Source: Arthrobacter pullicola (GTDB taxonomy: Bacteria > Actinomycetota > Actinomycetes > Actinomycetales > Micrococcaceae). From it: 64,000 bases of DNA. Where the stretch lies: NCBI RefSeq assembly GCF_014836875.1, contig NZ_JACSQC010000005.1, positions 186,001 through 250,000 on the forward strand, written 5' to 3'. Below, piece by piece: positions 54,005 to 62,888 of this stretch (the first letter of the stretch is position 1; the number at the start of each line of letters is the position of its first letter). Both the position numbers and the translations under genes were made by a program. The notes beneath the pieces are model-generated. The model did not search any database, was not told the origin of the DNA, and was given only the letters and a program-made list of their open reading frames with translations.

Positions 54005-55698
54005 TTCTTACCTCCAGAATGGGCGGTGAACGTGGTCGAAGCGGCCACGGTCGGCGGGACGGATCCGGGCGTGGGGAGACGCCGGCGCGGCACCCACCCA
54101 TCCCGTGGAATGGAGTCGAGCAGCATGCGTGTGTAGTCGGCGCGGGGATCGTCGAGCACCTCGGCAATGGGCCCCTGCTCGACGATGCGGCCCGTGCGCA
54201 TCACCACGACGTAATCACATAGACGGCGGACGGTGGTGAGGTCGTGCGAGATCATAAGCAGGGCGACACCCGTGTCTCGGCGGATGCCGTCGAGAAGCGT
54301 CAGGATCTCGATCTGGGTAGTCACGTCCAGGGCTGACACGGCTTCGTCGAGCACGAGGATCTCGGGGTCCGCCGCAAGGGCCCGGGCGATCGCGACGCGC
54401 TGACGCTGCCCGCCTGACAACGACCGCGGCCGCTGGTCTGCGAGCGAGAGGTCGAGCGTGACGGCCAGCATGAGTTCGTCGACGCGCGCAGCGAGCTCGG
54501 CACGTGTCGCCTTCGTCCGATGCACAGCGACAGCCTCCGACAGGCACTGCCGAACCGTCTGGCGGCGGTCAAGGGACTGGTAGGGGTCCTGGAACACCAT
54601 CTGCGCGATCCGGGCGCGCCTGCGGCGGGCCGGCGTGCCGCGTGCGGCCTTGATCCAGTCCTCGTCCTTGACGGTGACAGTGCCGGCATCCGCCGTCTCG
54701 AGGCCACAGATGATGCGGGCCATCGTCGACTTACCCGACCCCGACTCACCGACGATGCCGAGCGATCCGCCCGGCGCGAGGGTGAAAGCCACATCGTCGA
54801 CGGCAACAAACTCCTCGCGCCTGCCCCCGCGGCCCGAGCGCACCTCGAACACCTTGCGCAGCCCCTCGACAACCAGCACAGGCCTGCCCTGCTCGCCGGA
54901 ACCGGTGACGAGATCGCCGGGCAGGGATGCGGAGAGCAGCCGCTTCGTGTACGGGTCGGTCCCGTCCTGCCGCATCGTGGCGGCCCGGAGCGTCTCGATC
55001 GTCCGGCCCTGCTGCATCACTGCGACGCGGTCGCACACGGCACCGGCCAGGGCAAGATCATGGGTGATGAACAGCATCGCGAGGTTGCGGTGTTTGCGCA
55101 GGTCGGCGATGACCGCCATAACCTCTTCCTGCGTTGTTACGTCGAGGGCCGTCGTAATCTCATCGGCGAGGAGAATGGGCGGATCCATCGCAAGGGTCGC
55201 CGCGATCATGACCCGCTGCAGCAAGCCGCCGGAGAGGTCGCCGGGGCGCTGGCGCATACGGCGGGCCGGATCGGGGATTCCGACCTCGGCAAGCAGTTCG
55301 ACGGCGCGGCGCTCCGCTGTATGGGGTTTCTGCCCGGCCACGGCGATGAGCGCCTCGGTCATGAAGTCGCCGATCGTGCGCAGCGGATTCAGGTGAGCAC
55401 GCGGTGTCTGGAACACCATGCCGATTCGACGGGCGCGCACGTCGCGCAGCTGCTTGGGGCCAAGCGCCGAGATGTCCTCGCCGTCAACCCGGATGCTCCC
55501 GCCGACCGTGAAGCCGTCGGGGAGCAGACCGGCGACGGCGCGCGCCGACAGTGTCTTGCCCGAACCCGACTCGCCCACGAGTCCGAGGGCTTCGCCGGCC
55601 CGCACATGCAGCGTGCAGTCGTGCACGAGCGTGTGGGATCCGTTGATGCCGGGAGCGGTAATTGAGATGTGGTCGAGCTCGAGGACGACATTGGTCAT
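54001..55698 (-). CDS. Dual ATP-binding subunit of a peptide/nickel-type ABC importer (DppD-DppF fusion)
   Basis: 565 aa with two complete nucleotide-binding domains. The first has GESGSGKT, LSGGLLQRVMIA and ILLADEITTALD; the second has [21 protein letters not shown] and ILVLDEAVSALD. This is the fused form of DppD and DppF seen in GsiA-type transporters. It energises import by the two permeases encoded just upstream. Overlaps of 4 bases on both sides show a tight operon. Confidence 0.94.
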   Translation of the reverse strand: MTNVVLELDHISITAPGINGSHTLVHDCTLHVRAGEALGLVGESGSGKTLSARAVAGLLPDGFTVGGSIRVDGEDISALGPKQLRDVRARRIGMVFQTPRAHLNPLRTIGDFMTEALIAVAGQKPHTAERRAVELLAEVGIPDPARRMRQRPGDLSGGLLQRVMIAATLAMDPPILLADEITTALDVTTQEEVMAVIADLRKHRNLAMLFITHDLALAGAVCDRVAVMQQGRTIETLRAATMRQDGTDPYTKRLLSASLPGDLVTGSGEQGRPVLVVEGLRKVFEVRSGRGGRREEFVAVDDVAFTLAPGGSLGIVGESGSGKSTMARIICGLETADAGTVTVKDEDWIKAARGTPARRRRARIAQMVFQDPYQSLDRRQTVRQCLSEAVAVHRTKATRAELAARVDELMLAVTLDLSLADQRPRSLSGGQRQRVAIARALAADPEILVLDEAVSALDVTTQIEILTLLDGIRRDTGVALLMISHDLTTVRRLCDYVVVMRTGRIVEQGPIAEVLDDPRADYTRMLLDSIPRDGWVPRRRLPTPGSVPPTVAASTTFTAHSGGKK

Positions 55699-56558
55699 CG
55701 GTCCACTCCTTCTGCCCAGTCTGTGACGCGGGCGCCGAGGATGTTTACGGAGAGCACAGTGAGCACGACCATCAGCGCGGGGAACATCGACTGCTCGGGT
55801 GCGCCCGCCAGAAGTGCCGGCTGGCCGCCGGAGATCATGACACCCCAGTCAGATGCCGGCGGCGCAGCACCCAAACCGAGGTAGGAGATCGCGGCCAAGT
55901 CGAGCATCGCGTAGCCGAACCCGATGGTGGACTGGGCGATGATCACGGGCAGCAGCGCCGGGATGAGGTGCTTGAAGCAGATCGCGAACGAGCTCACCCC
56001 CTGGATGGTCAGTGCTGCCATATATGGTTTACCGAGCTCCGAGCGGGCACCGGCGCGGACGAGGCGCGACAGAATCGGCAGATAGGCGATCGACAGCGCG
56101 ATGACGGGGGCGATAAGGCCCTTGCCGAACATGGAGATTGCGAGGACGGCGAGGACGAGGCCGGGGATCGCGAAGATCACCTCGATGGTGCGCGTGCTCA
56201 CGCCGTCCACCCAGCCGCCGAACCAGGCTGAGAGGATCCCGATGACCGAGCCAAACACAGTGGAAAGAAGCACCACGATGATCGGTGCGACGACGCTCGG
56301 TCCTGCCCCGGCGAGGATGCGCGAGAAAATATCGCGCCCCAGATCGTCGGTTCCCATCAGATGCGGCAGGCCGGCAGCCCCTGAAATGGGCCCGACATAC
56401 AGCTGATTCGGGTCGAAGGGGGCCACAAGCGGCCCGAAAACAGCGATCACTGCGACCGCGGTCATAACAACAACGGCGCCGATGAACAGCGGGCCGTGTT
56501 TGGCCGCCCGGCGCACGTTACCGGGGATGCGGCCGCCGGCAAGCTGAGCGACACTCAT
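55695..56558 (-). CDS. ABC importer permease, DppC-type
   Basis: 287 aa with about six membrane helices. The N-terminal helix VVVMTAVAVIAVFGPLVAPF, the GTDDLGRDIFSRILAGA element and the EAA-like loop (RAGARSELGKPYMAALTIQG) are standard for DppC/OppC subunits of peptide/nickel importers. It overlaps both neighbours by 4 bases. Confidence 0.93.
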   Translation of the reverse strand: MSVAQLAGGRIPGNVRRAAKHGPLFIGAVVVMTAVAVIAVFGPLVAPFDPNQLYVGPISGAAGLPHLMGTDDLGRDIFSRILAGAGPSVVAPIIVVLLSTVFGSVIGILSAWFGGWVDGVSTRTIEVIFAIPGLVLAVLAISMFGKGLIAPVIALSIAYLPILSRLVRAGARSELGKPYMAALTIQGVSSFAICFKHLIPALLPVIIAQSTIGFGYAMLDLAAISYLGLGAAPPASDWGVMISGGQPALLAGAPEQSMFPALMVVLTVLSVNILGARVTDWAEGVDR

Positions 56559-57514
56559 GCGTTCCTCCTGGATTTGGCCGAGTCGGGATCGATCACGGCT
56601 ATAACGACGTCGACAATGACATTGAGTACGACGAACAGGGCCACCAGCAGCAGCGATAGAGTCTGCACGACCGGCAGGTCCTTGCGTGCGGCAGCCTCGG
56701 TGAGTAGCGAACCGATGCCACCGAGCCCGAACGCCTGCTCGGCGATGGCCGCGACCGCAAAAAGACCTGCGACCGTTGCCCCGGAAACCGAGAGAATCGT
56801 CGGCGACGCATTAAGGAACACATGCTTGCGGAAGATCTGACCCCGTGGGATACCACGCACGACAGCCGTGCCGACGTGCTCAGCGTGCTGCTGCGCGACG
56901 ATTGCTCCGCGGGTGATGCGGCTCATGTAGGCGATGTAGAGCACCGCCAGGGAGATTGCAGGGAGAGTCAGGTGGTACAAATTGTCGAAAAACCCTTGGC
57001 CGGCGCCATACACCGGGAACCAGCCCAGCACGCGGCCAAAGACCCAGATCAGCACGATCGCGACGACGAAGGTTGGCATCGAGACTCCGATCGAGGTGGC
57101 GACAAGCACCCCCCGATCGGTCGCGCCGCCCTTTTGCGCGGCCAAAATGCCTGAACCGATGCCGAAGACGATGATCAGCACGACTGTGTAGACCACGAGC
57201 AGGAATGTGATCCCAAAGCGCGGCGCGATGAGGTCAATGACCGGCGTCTTGTAGACGAATGACGTGCCGAAATCGCCCGTGAGGACATTCTGGATCCAGT
57301 GCAGGTACTGTATCCAGACCGGCTGGTCCAGATAGAACTGCGCACGGATCGCGTCTATCATCTCCGGCGTCGGCCGCACACCCCCGGCGAGGGCGACGAC
57401 CGGATCGCCGGGTGTGAGCAGCATCGCGGAGAAGATCACGATGCTGGACAGGAAGAGAGTCAGGAGCAGCCCTCCGAACCTGCTCAGCAGCTGACGGGCA
57501 GCGTGTATGTTCAT
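56555..57514 (-). CDS. ABC importer permease, DppB-type
   Basis: 319 aa from ATG 57514, preceded by AGGCGAG; the GTG at 57559 would overlap the binding-protein gene. DppB features are LLTLFLSSIVIFSAMLLTPGDPV at the N-terminus and TRGAIVAQQHAEHVGTAVVRGIP as the EAA loop, with about six helices. It pairs with the DppC-type subunit. Confidence 0.92.
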   Translation of the reverse strand: MNIHAARQLLSRFGGLLLTLFLSSIVIFSAMLLTPGDPVVALAGGVRPTPEMIDAIRAQFYLDQPVWIQYLHWIQNVLTGDFGTSFVYKTPVIDLIAPRFGITFLLVVYTVVLIIVFGIGSGILAAQKGGATDRGVLVATSIGVSMPTFVVAIVLIWVFGRVLGWFPVYGAGQGFFDNLYHLTLPAISLAVLYIAYMSRITRGAIVAQQHAEHVGTAVVRGIPRGQIFRKHVFLNASPTILSVSGATVAGLFAVAAIAEQAFGLGGIGSLLTEAAARKDLPVVQTLSLLLVALFVVLNVIVDVVIAVIDPDSAKSRRNA

Positions 57515-57548
57515 TCGTCTCGCCTGTTTCTGTTCAGCGCCACGTCGA

Positions 57549-59207
57549 TCATTCGCCACCGAGGTGCAGAGCCCAGGGGCTCGCGTAGGCCGCCACAGAG
57601 GTCACAGCGCCGGTGAGGCGGTTGTTCAGGAACGTCGTGTGGAATGCTCCTGCGAGAGTCACCTGCAGCATGTCGGGCGCGAATCCCTCCTGGGCGGCGG
57701 TGTACGCCTCGGCCGCACCAAACGGGTCCGGCGTCGTGCGGGCAGCCTGAAGCGCACCCGTCACCTCGGGGTTCGCGTAACCGGTCCAGTTGAAGATGCC
57801 GCCGAGGTCCGGGCTCAGCAGGAACAGCTGGGGGTAGGCGAGCACGCCCGGAGTCTCGGTGTAGCCGGTCGTCGCCACGAGGTCGATGTTCTCGCGCGGG
57901 CCGGGATCCGGGAGGAAGATCGCCGCGAAGTCCGCCGCTTGGCGTTCGTCGATCTCCACTGTGAGGCCGATCTGCTGGGCGGCGTTCTGGATAATCGCCG
58001 CCGTCTGCGAAAACTCCTTGTTGCCTGCCGGGATCGCAAGACGCAGCGGCACCGCTGTGTCCTCCCCCGATTCCTGGACGAGCTTCTTCGCGGCGTCGAG
58101 ATCGGTTTCGGGCTGTTCGAGCGCATCGTAACCAGCCTGGTAGGCATCGGCTGCGGGCGAGCCCGACCATGAGAAGGGTGCAACAAACGTGCTTTGGGGT
58201 TGGCCGAGACCGTTCAAGACCGTTGAGATGTACTGCTCGCGGTCAATCGCGAGGCTCAGCGCCTGACGGATCTTCGGATTCGCGCCCGCACCGGTGTCCC
58301 GAGCCGGTCCGAAGGAGAAGGACGCTGTCGAGGGCCCGACCACGAGCCGCCCCTGGTCCGAGGATTCAAACGCATCCCTGCCGCCGGGCGCCACGTTGAA
58401 GGCTCCGTCAACGTCGCCTTCCAGCAGGGCATTGGTGAGCGTCGTCCCGTCGGGAATGAACTTGAAGGTCAGCTTCTGCACAAGCGGCGCGCCATCCCAG
58501 TAGTCCGCGTTGGCAACCGTCACGATCTCGCTTCCGGGCGTCCAGCTCTCGAGCTTGTACGGCCCTGCGCACAGCAGATCCCCACCCGATGTTCCCAGTG
58601 CCGGTCCCTGCTCCTCACTGACAGTCTTACTGAGCACGGCACCGGCCCCGCCGGACAACGCGTCCCGGAAGGTCGAGTCCGGAGCAGCGAAGTGGATCGT
58701 CACCTGGTTTTCGCCGGTGATCTCAATGCCGCCTTCGGGTGCCACCAGCACGAACGCGCCGAAGAACGCGGACGTGACATCCAAGTGGTGACGCTGAAGG
58801 CTGTAGACGACGTCGCCGGGTGTAACGGGCGATCCGTCCCAGAAGGTGACGCCCGGGCGGATGTCGATGACGAACGTCACCGGGTCAACCCAGTCTGCGC
58901 GCTCGGCGATACCCGCATCGATGGTGAAGTCGGGCTGTACGCGCAGCAGGCTGTCACACAGGTTGGGCTGAATGAAGTTGTAGTCAGCGCCCGGAACCAG
59001 CGAGCGCGGCTCACCTTCCACGAGCGCCCAGGTGACCTCGTCGACCGCGGTTTTTCCCGCAGCCAGCGATGTGACGAGCGAGTCCGGGTCGATGGTCGGC
59101 GCGGCTGTCTGCTCGGCAGCACGTGACGTGCATGCCGTCAGCAGAAGTAGTGCGACGACGCCGGTTGAGAGCGCTTTCACGGTGGCGCGGTGGCCGAAGT
59201 TATTCAT
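57549..59207 (-). CDS. Substrate-binding lipoprotein of the ABC importer (SBP family 5)
   Basis: 552 aa from ATG 59207, with GAAAGGA upstream. Signal peptide with lipobox LLTAC (Cys about residue 26). The family-5 pattern is WALVEGEPRSLVPGADYN, RADWVDPVTFVIDIRPGVTFWDGSPVTPGDVVYSLQR and, later, IRQALSLAIDREQYI. It captures the extracellular ligand, which is not necessarily a peptide. It is the first gene of the leftward operon and diverges from a TetR gene, with a perfect palindrome between them (59271-59287). Confidence 0.93.
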   Translation of the reverse strand: MNNFGHRATVKALSTGVVALLLLTACTSRAAEQTAAPTIDPDSLVTSLAAGKTAVDEVTWALVEGEPRSLVPGADYNFIQPNLCDSLLRVQPDFTIDAGIAERADWVDPVTFVIDIRPGVTFWDGSPVTPGDVVYSLQRHHLDVTSAFFGAFVLVAPEGGIEITGENQVTIHFAAPDSTFRDALSGGAGAVLSKTVSEEQGPALGTSGGDLLCAGPYKLESWTPGSEIVTVANADYWDGAPLVQKLTFKFIPDGTTLTNALLEGDVDGAFNVAPGGRDAFESSDQGRLVVGPSTASFSFGPARDTGAGANPKIRQALSLAIDREQYISTVLNGLGQPQSTFVAPFSWSGSPAADAYQAGYDALEQPETDLDAAKKLVQESGEDTAVPLRLAIPAGNKEFSQTAAIIQNAAQQIGLTVEIDERQAADFAAIFLPDPGPRENIDLVATTGYTETPGVLAYPQLFLLSPDLGGIFNWTGYANPEVTGALQAARTTPDPFGAAEAYTAAQEGFAPDMLQVTLAGAFHTTFLNNRLTGAVTSVAAYASPWALHLGGE

Positions 59208-59270
59208 GGCGGTTCCTTTCACAGGTTCGCGCACCGGCTGATCACCAGTGACGTAAGTCTCAAACGGATA

Positions 59271-59287
59271 GTACAACAGTGTTGTAC
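59271..59287. promoter_or_regulatory. Perfect palindromic operator between the SBP and TetR genes
   Basis: GTACAACA-G-TGTTGTAC: 8-base arms, perfect, around one central base. It lies 63 bases from the binding-protein start and 43 bases from the TetR start, so one site could control both directions. The adjacent TetR is the likely binder. Confidence 0.8.
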
Positions 59288-59330
59288 ATCAAGGTTGCAT
59301 ACAGATCACATTGAAATTACGGTTGGGAGC

Positions 59331-59945
59331 ATGCCCCGAGAGGTAAACACTGAGAAGCGGCTTGCCGACATTGCTGCAGCGACGGTCCGCGTCGCCCGGA
59401 TGGCGGGAGCCCAATCGGTCACGATCCGCTCCGTTGCAAGGGAATTGGGCGGCTCGACGACGCTCGTGACGAACTATCTGCCTTCACGGGCAGCGCTCAT
59501 CATGAATGCCCTGGACCAGGGGCGGGACCGCTGGCTTGAAGAGCGACGTGCGGTGGTCGAGGCCAGCCCTCCTAACGAGCGGCTGGCCGCGCTCATCGAC
59601 TGGTCGCTGAGCGCCACCAGCGACGACTCCGTGCTGCGCACACTCATCCTTGAGATAGTCGCGAACGCGCGTGTCGAGCCTGAGATGCGCGAATCGCTGC
59701 ATCGTGAGTCCGTTGAATTCCAGCAACTCCTCGAAAGCACGGCCAGCGAATCCGGCTTCACCGACGCGCGTCATGTCGCCGAGCTCCTCTACATCCTCAT
59801 GCGGGGCGCTTATATAGCGACGGTCGAGGACCCCGGGCATTGGAACGAGGACCGCGTTCGAGGTGTCGTCCACTCCACAATTTCGGCGCTCCCCCGCAGG
59901 CACGGCGCCTCTCAGACGGCGCATCCAGTGCCCTCCGCCGACTAA
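59331..59945 (+). CDS. TetR family regulator of the importer/amidase operon (predicted)
   Basis: 204 aa from ATG 59331, with GGGAG upstream; longer in-frame starts at 59190 cross the operator and are rejected. The HTH SVTIRSVARELGGSTTLVTNYLPSRAALI is TetR-like (residues about 27-55). The ligand domain has NARVEPEMRESLHRESVEFQQLLE, as in BetI/RutR-like regulators. It diverges from the binding-protein operon; the ligand is probably the imported compound or its product. Confidence 0.9.
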   Translation: MPREVNTEKRLADIAAATVRVARMAGAQSVTIRSVARELGGSTTLVTNYLPSRAALIMNALDQGRDRWLEERRAVVEASPPNERLAALIDWSLSATSDDSVLRTLILEIVANARVEPEMRESLHRESVEFQQLLESTASESGFTDARHVAELLYILMRGAYIATVEDPGHWNEDRVRGVVHSTISALPRRHGASQTAHPVPSAD

Positions 59946-60039
59946 CCGTGCGCTGGCACTGACCGGAGACGGAGGATCCCGGCCAGGCCAGGAGTCCCGG
60001 ACTCCCGCGTAGATTGTCTCGAACATCATCGTGCTCCTG

Positions 60040-60501
60040 TCAGCGCACCACGTAGACACGGATGCAGACCTGGCTGTCCTCGTCCCGCGCCAGTCCGATG
60101 AATTGGTGCTCGGCAAGCCAGCGGTGAGGTTCAGCGTCCGTTTGGAAGACCGGCGCCGTGCGGAAGTAGTACTCACCTTCCGGCACGGTTTCACCTGCCT
60201 CGACCCGTGCAGTAACCTCGGCCGATGCGCGGTAGTAACCGCGGTTTAGGATGTCGATGACGGCGCCGTCGTCGGCTTTCAGAAGATAGCGGGCTTCCAG
60301 CTGGGCCGTACCGCTCCGCTCAACGGCCCAGTCACCGCCGCCTCCGAGCACGGCCCCGTTGAGCAGCGGGCCGGCGACCGTTCCGCCAGTCACGGGTGTG
60401 AACGAGAGCTCCTCATCGGCGCTGCGGCCGATGCGCCAATAAGGGGCGATGTCCACTCTGATCTCGAAAACATACTCGAGGATAGGTTCGGGCCGAGTCA
60501 T
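60040..60501 (-). CDS. DUF3237 (UPF0311) family protein, copy B
   Basis: 153 aa paralogue of the 52122-52577 protein, roughly half identical along its length by eye. Identical blocks include GGTV-GP-LNG, ADDGA-ID--NRGY and HRWL-E-QF. The start overlaps the CocE-like hydrolase stop by 4 bases, the same coupling seen between copy A and the amidase. Function unknown. Confidence 0.88.
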   Translation of the reverse strand: MTRPEPILEYVFEIRVDIAPYWRIGRSADEELSFTPVTGGTVAGPLLNGAVLGGGGDWAVERSGTAQLEARYLLKADDGAVIDILNRGYYRASAEVTARVEAGETVPEGEYYFRTAPVFQTDAEPHRWLAEHQFIGLARDEDSQVCIRVYVVR

Positions 60502-62147
60502 GATTCCTCCAGTGCACTCAGGCTGAGCATAAAAGGCTCATCCCCGCCGAGCGTGAGCCGTTGGCGGTTCTTGCGGATATCAATTGCCGACCAGGGGTGC
60601 TCACCCGTACCTGGTTGCGGAATGAACTCAGGGAAGTCACTGCTTGAGACGTGGGCCCGCAGTCGATGACCCGGTGCGAGGCGATAGCTCAACTGGCCGA
60701 GGTTAACCTCGACGACTGTCGGATGCGAGGCATCGGCGAGCTGCACCTGGCCACGGGCGATTCGAAGCGCCGTGCCGTCGGGGGCTACGTCGAGCAGACG
60801 AACGAAGAAATCCATGACAGGACCATCCGACTGGATGCGGGCGCGTGCCATGACAGGGCCGACAAAGTCGACCGCGTGCTCGACGGCGTCACCAGTGAAC
60901 ACGAGTACGTCCCCGCGGTCACCAAGTGGCGCTTCGTTGGGCTGATCCATGAGGAACGCGAAAGCATTCTCCACGCTCGACGGGACGAGGTCGGCGGGAT
61001 CGTGCACCCAAATGGCCACCGTGCCAGCAGTTTCCGGAACCGCCGCCAGCTGACCTTCAGAGGTGGCGAACAGGGCGCGCTCGACTGTGCCCGGCGGTGG
61101 CCATGAGGCGGACGTGCGCACTTCGTCGGTTCCAGCCAGCGCCCAGGTAACGCGCGGGTAGCCGGACGCCGAACCATTTCCACGCACAAATATCTCGAAG
61201 AACTCCAGGGCCGCGTCGAGCATGCGCGGAAGTTGGCGGCGAAGCTGTTCCTCCGAGCGTTCCTCCGTGCGGGCGTCAGCCGGGTCTCCCAAGTAGAAGG
61301 ACTCATGATCCATCGCCTCGATGCGCAGGAAATGGTTCATTGCCCACACAGGGCGCTTCTCGATCTCGGTGACGTCGGCCCAGGACAATGGGGCACAGTT
61401 GTCCCACAGCCCTATCGTCTGCAAGACCGGAACAGGGCGGGCGTCGAACGGGCTTCCTGCCGGGAAGCGACGCAGGTGCACCGGCCGGGGGAACCATTGG
61501 TCGTATGAGATCGACCGCGAACCGATCTCGGCGAGCACCTCCTCTACCTGTGCGCTGAATGGGCGGCGGTCGAGGTCGAGCTCCCAGAAGTACGCGTCCT
61601 GCGAGTGGAAGTAGGAGAGAGGGTAAAGGTATGTGACACCCCACTCGACGCTGCGCGTGATGTCGTTGGACCGGTGTTCAACGGGCTCACCCAGCTGGGT
61701 GCCGGTCACGCGCGGCGCGATCGCTTTGAGGGCTGGGTGCTGCGTCGATACGGCCGCCCACTGCGTGTACCCGTAGTAGCTGTCTCCCCACATCGCAACA
61801 CGGCCGTTCGACCAGCGCTGCCGCGTGACCCACTCGATCGTGTCATATCCGTCGTAGGCCTCGTTGACGAACAGCAGCGCCTCACCCTCGGAGCGAAATT
61901 TCCCCCGCACGTCCTGGGCGACCACGCGGTAGCCACGGGTCATGAAGTACTGGGCGACCAACGGGATAAAGGTGTAAGCGCCGCTCTTGTCATATGGGAG
62001 CCTAATGAGGATCGTGTCGCCGGGTTCGGCGTCGCCGTTCGGCAGATAGACGTCGGTGGCGAGTCGCACTCCGTCTCTCATGGGCACAAACTCCTCACCC
62101 GCCAGGGGGCTTGTCGGGGCCGGCCCGATACTCACGATCTTGCTCAT
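60498..62147 (-). CDS. CocE/NonD family hydrolase (X-Pro dipeptidyl-peptidase S15-like)
   Basis: 549 aa from ATG 62147, with GAGAGGA upstream. The alpha/beta-hydrolase part has VPMRDGVRLATDVYLP, VAQDVRGKFRSEGE and the nucleophile Ser123 in MWGDSYYGYTQW; an AMDH segment may hold the acid/base residues. The C-terminal jelly-roll (about 320-549) is PepX_C-like. Relatives cleave cocaine, alpha-amino acid esters or X-Pro peptides, so an ester or amide of a bulky acid is plausible. No signal peptide. Confidence 0.9.
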   Translation of the reverse strand: MSKIVSIGPAPTSPLAGEEFVPMRDGVRLATDVYLPNGDAEPGDTILIRLPYDKSGAYTFIPLVAQYFMTRGYRVVAQDVRGKFRSEGEALLFVNEAYDGYDTIEWVTRQRWSNGRVAMWGDSYYGYTQWAAVSTQHPALKAIAPRVTGTQLGEPVEHRSNDITRSVEWGVTYLYPLSYFHSQDAYFWELDLDRRPFSAQVEEVLAEIGSRSISYDQWFPRPVHLRRFPAGSPFDARPVPVLQTIGLWDNCAPLSWADVTEIEKRPVWAMNHFLRIEAMDHESFYLGDPADARTEERSEEQLRRQLPRMLDAALEFFEIFVRGNGSASGYPRVTWALAGTDEVRTSASWPPPGTVERALFATSEGQLAAVPETAGTVAIWVHDPADLVPSSVENAFAFLMDQPNEAPLGDRGDVLVFTGDAVEHAVDFVGPVMARARIQSDGPVMDFFVRLLDVAPDGTALRIARGQVQLADASHPTVVEVNLGQLSYRLAPGHRLRAHVSSSDFPEFIPQPGTGEHPWSAIDIRKNRQRLTLGGDEPFMLSLSALEES

Positions 62148-62197
62148 CCAGTGTCCTCTCGCATGGTGCGTTGAATGCACGATAGAGTGTTTAATAG

Positions 62198-62221
62198 TTT
62201 CTAGTCAATAGCGACTAAAAA
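62198..62221. promoter_or_regulatory. Inverted repeat between the CocE-like and second TetR genes
   Basis: TTTCTAGTC-AATAGC-GACTAAAAA: arms match at 8 of 9 positions. It is 51 bases from the hydrolase start and 41 from the TetR start, suggesting control of both by the TetR protein. Confidence 0.65.
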
Positions 62222-62261
62222 GCGGTCGACGGGTCCTGCCGTCCATCTGAAGGAGTTTTAT

Positions 62262-62888
62262 ATGGGACGTCCCTCTGTCTCCGCCGAGCGCCGTCGCCAG
62301 ATCCTCGAAGCTGCCATCCGCAGCCTCGCGGCGAACGGCTTGGCCGGAACCTCACTGGACCGGATCGCCGAGGAAGCTGGCATGGCACGTGGCCACATCC
62401 GCCATTTCGCGGGAAACCGCGACGACATACTCACAGCGGCTGCGGTGCTGTTCTACTTCGGCGAGGTGCCGGACACAGACACCGATGCGCCTGAAATTTC
62501 GAACGCCACATCATTCCTGCCCGGCGAGGCGAATACCATCACGGGCGCATTGGATTATCTGTTCGGGGTTTTTGCGGAGTCTGACGCAGAGAATACGGTC
62601 TCGCTTGCCCTCGTCGACGCTGCGCGCACCAACCCGCGGATCCACGCGATCGTGCTTCGGGCGTACACGGGTTCGCAGAACGATCTGGCCTCACTGTTGG
62701 CCAAGGCCCATCCTGAAGCCACGCCCGCTGCCTGCAGAAACGTCGCCTACGGCATCCTCACAATCGCCCTCGGGAACGTCTTCATGGCGGATATCGAGGT
62801 ATCCGCGCAGCGCACCGCTGTGGCACGCCAGAGCGCCGAGCTGCTTGTCACAACGCTTTCAGAATCGCCTGGTCCGCGGGTGGGCTGA
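62262..62888 (+). CDS. TetR/AcrR family regulator of the CocE/DUF3237 operon (predicted)
   Basis: 208 aa. Begins MGRPSVSAERRRQILEAAIRSLAANGLAGTSLDRIAEEAGMARGHIRHFAGNRDDIL, a standard TetR HTH (here in three short stretches: residues 9-20, 25-40 and 42-55). The C-terminal domain is helical and unremarkable. GAAGGAG precedes the start. It diverges from the hydrolase gene and probably binds the 62198-62221 repeat. Confidence 0.89.
   Translation: MGRPSVSAERRRQILEAAIRSLAANGLAGTSLDRIAEEAGMARGHIRHFAGNRDDILTAAAVLFYFGEVPDTDTDAPEISNATSFLPGEANTITGALDYLFGVFAESDAENTVSLALVDAARTNPRIHAIVLRAYTGSQNDLASLLAKAHPEATPAACRNVAYGILTIALGNVFMADIEVSAQRTAVARQSAELLVTTLSESPGPRVG

Noticed and set aside
52122-62888. Genomic island with integrase and attachment sites
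   Set aside because: No integrase, transposase, tRNA or direct repeat flanks were found. It looks accessory by content only.
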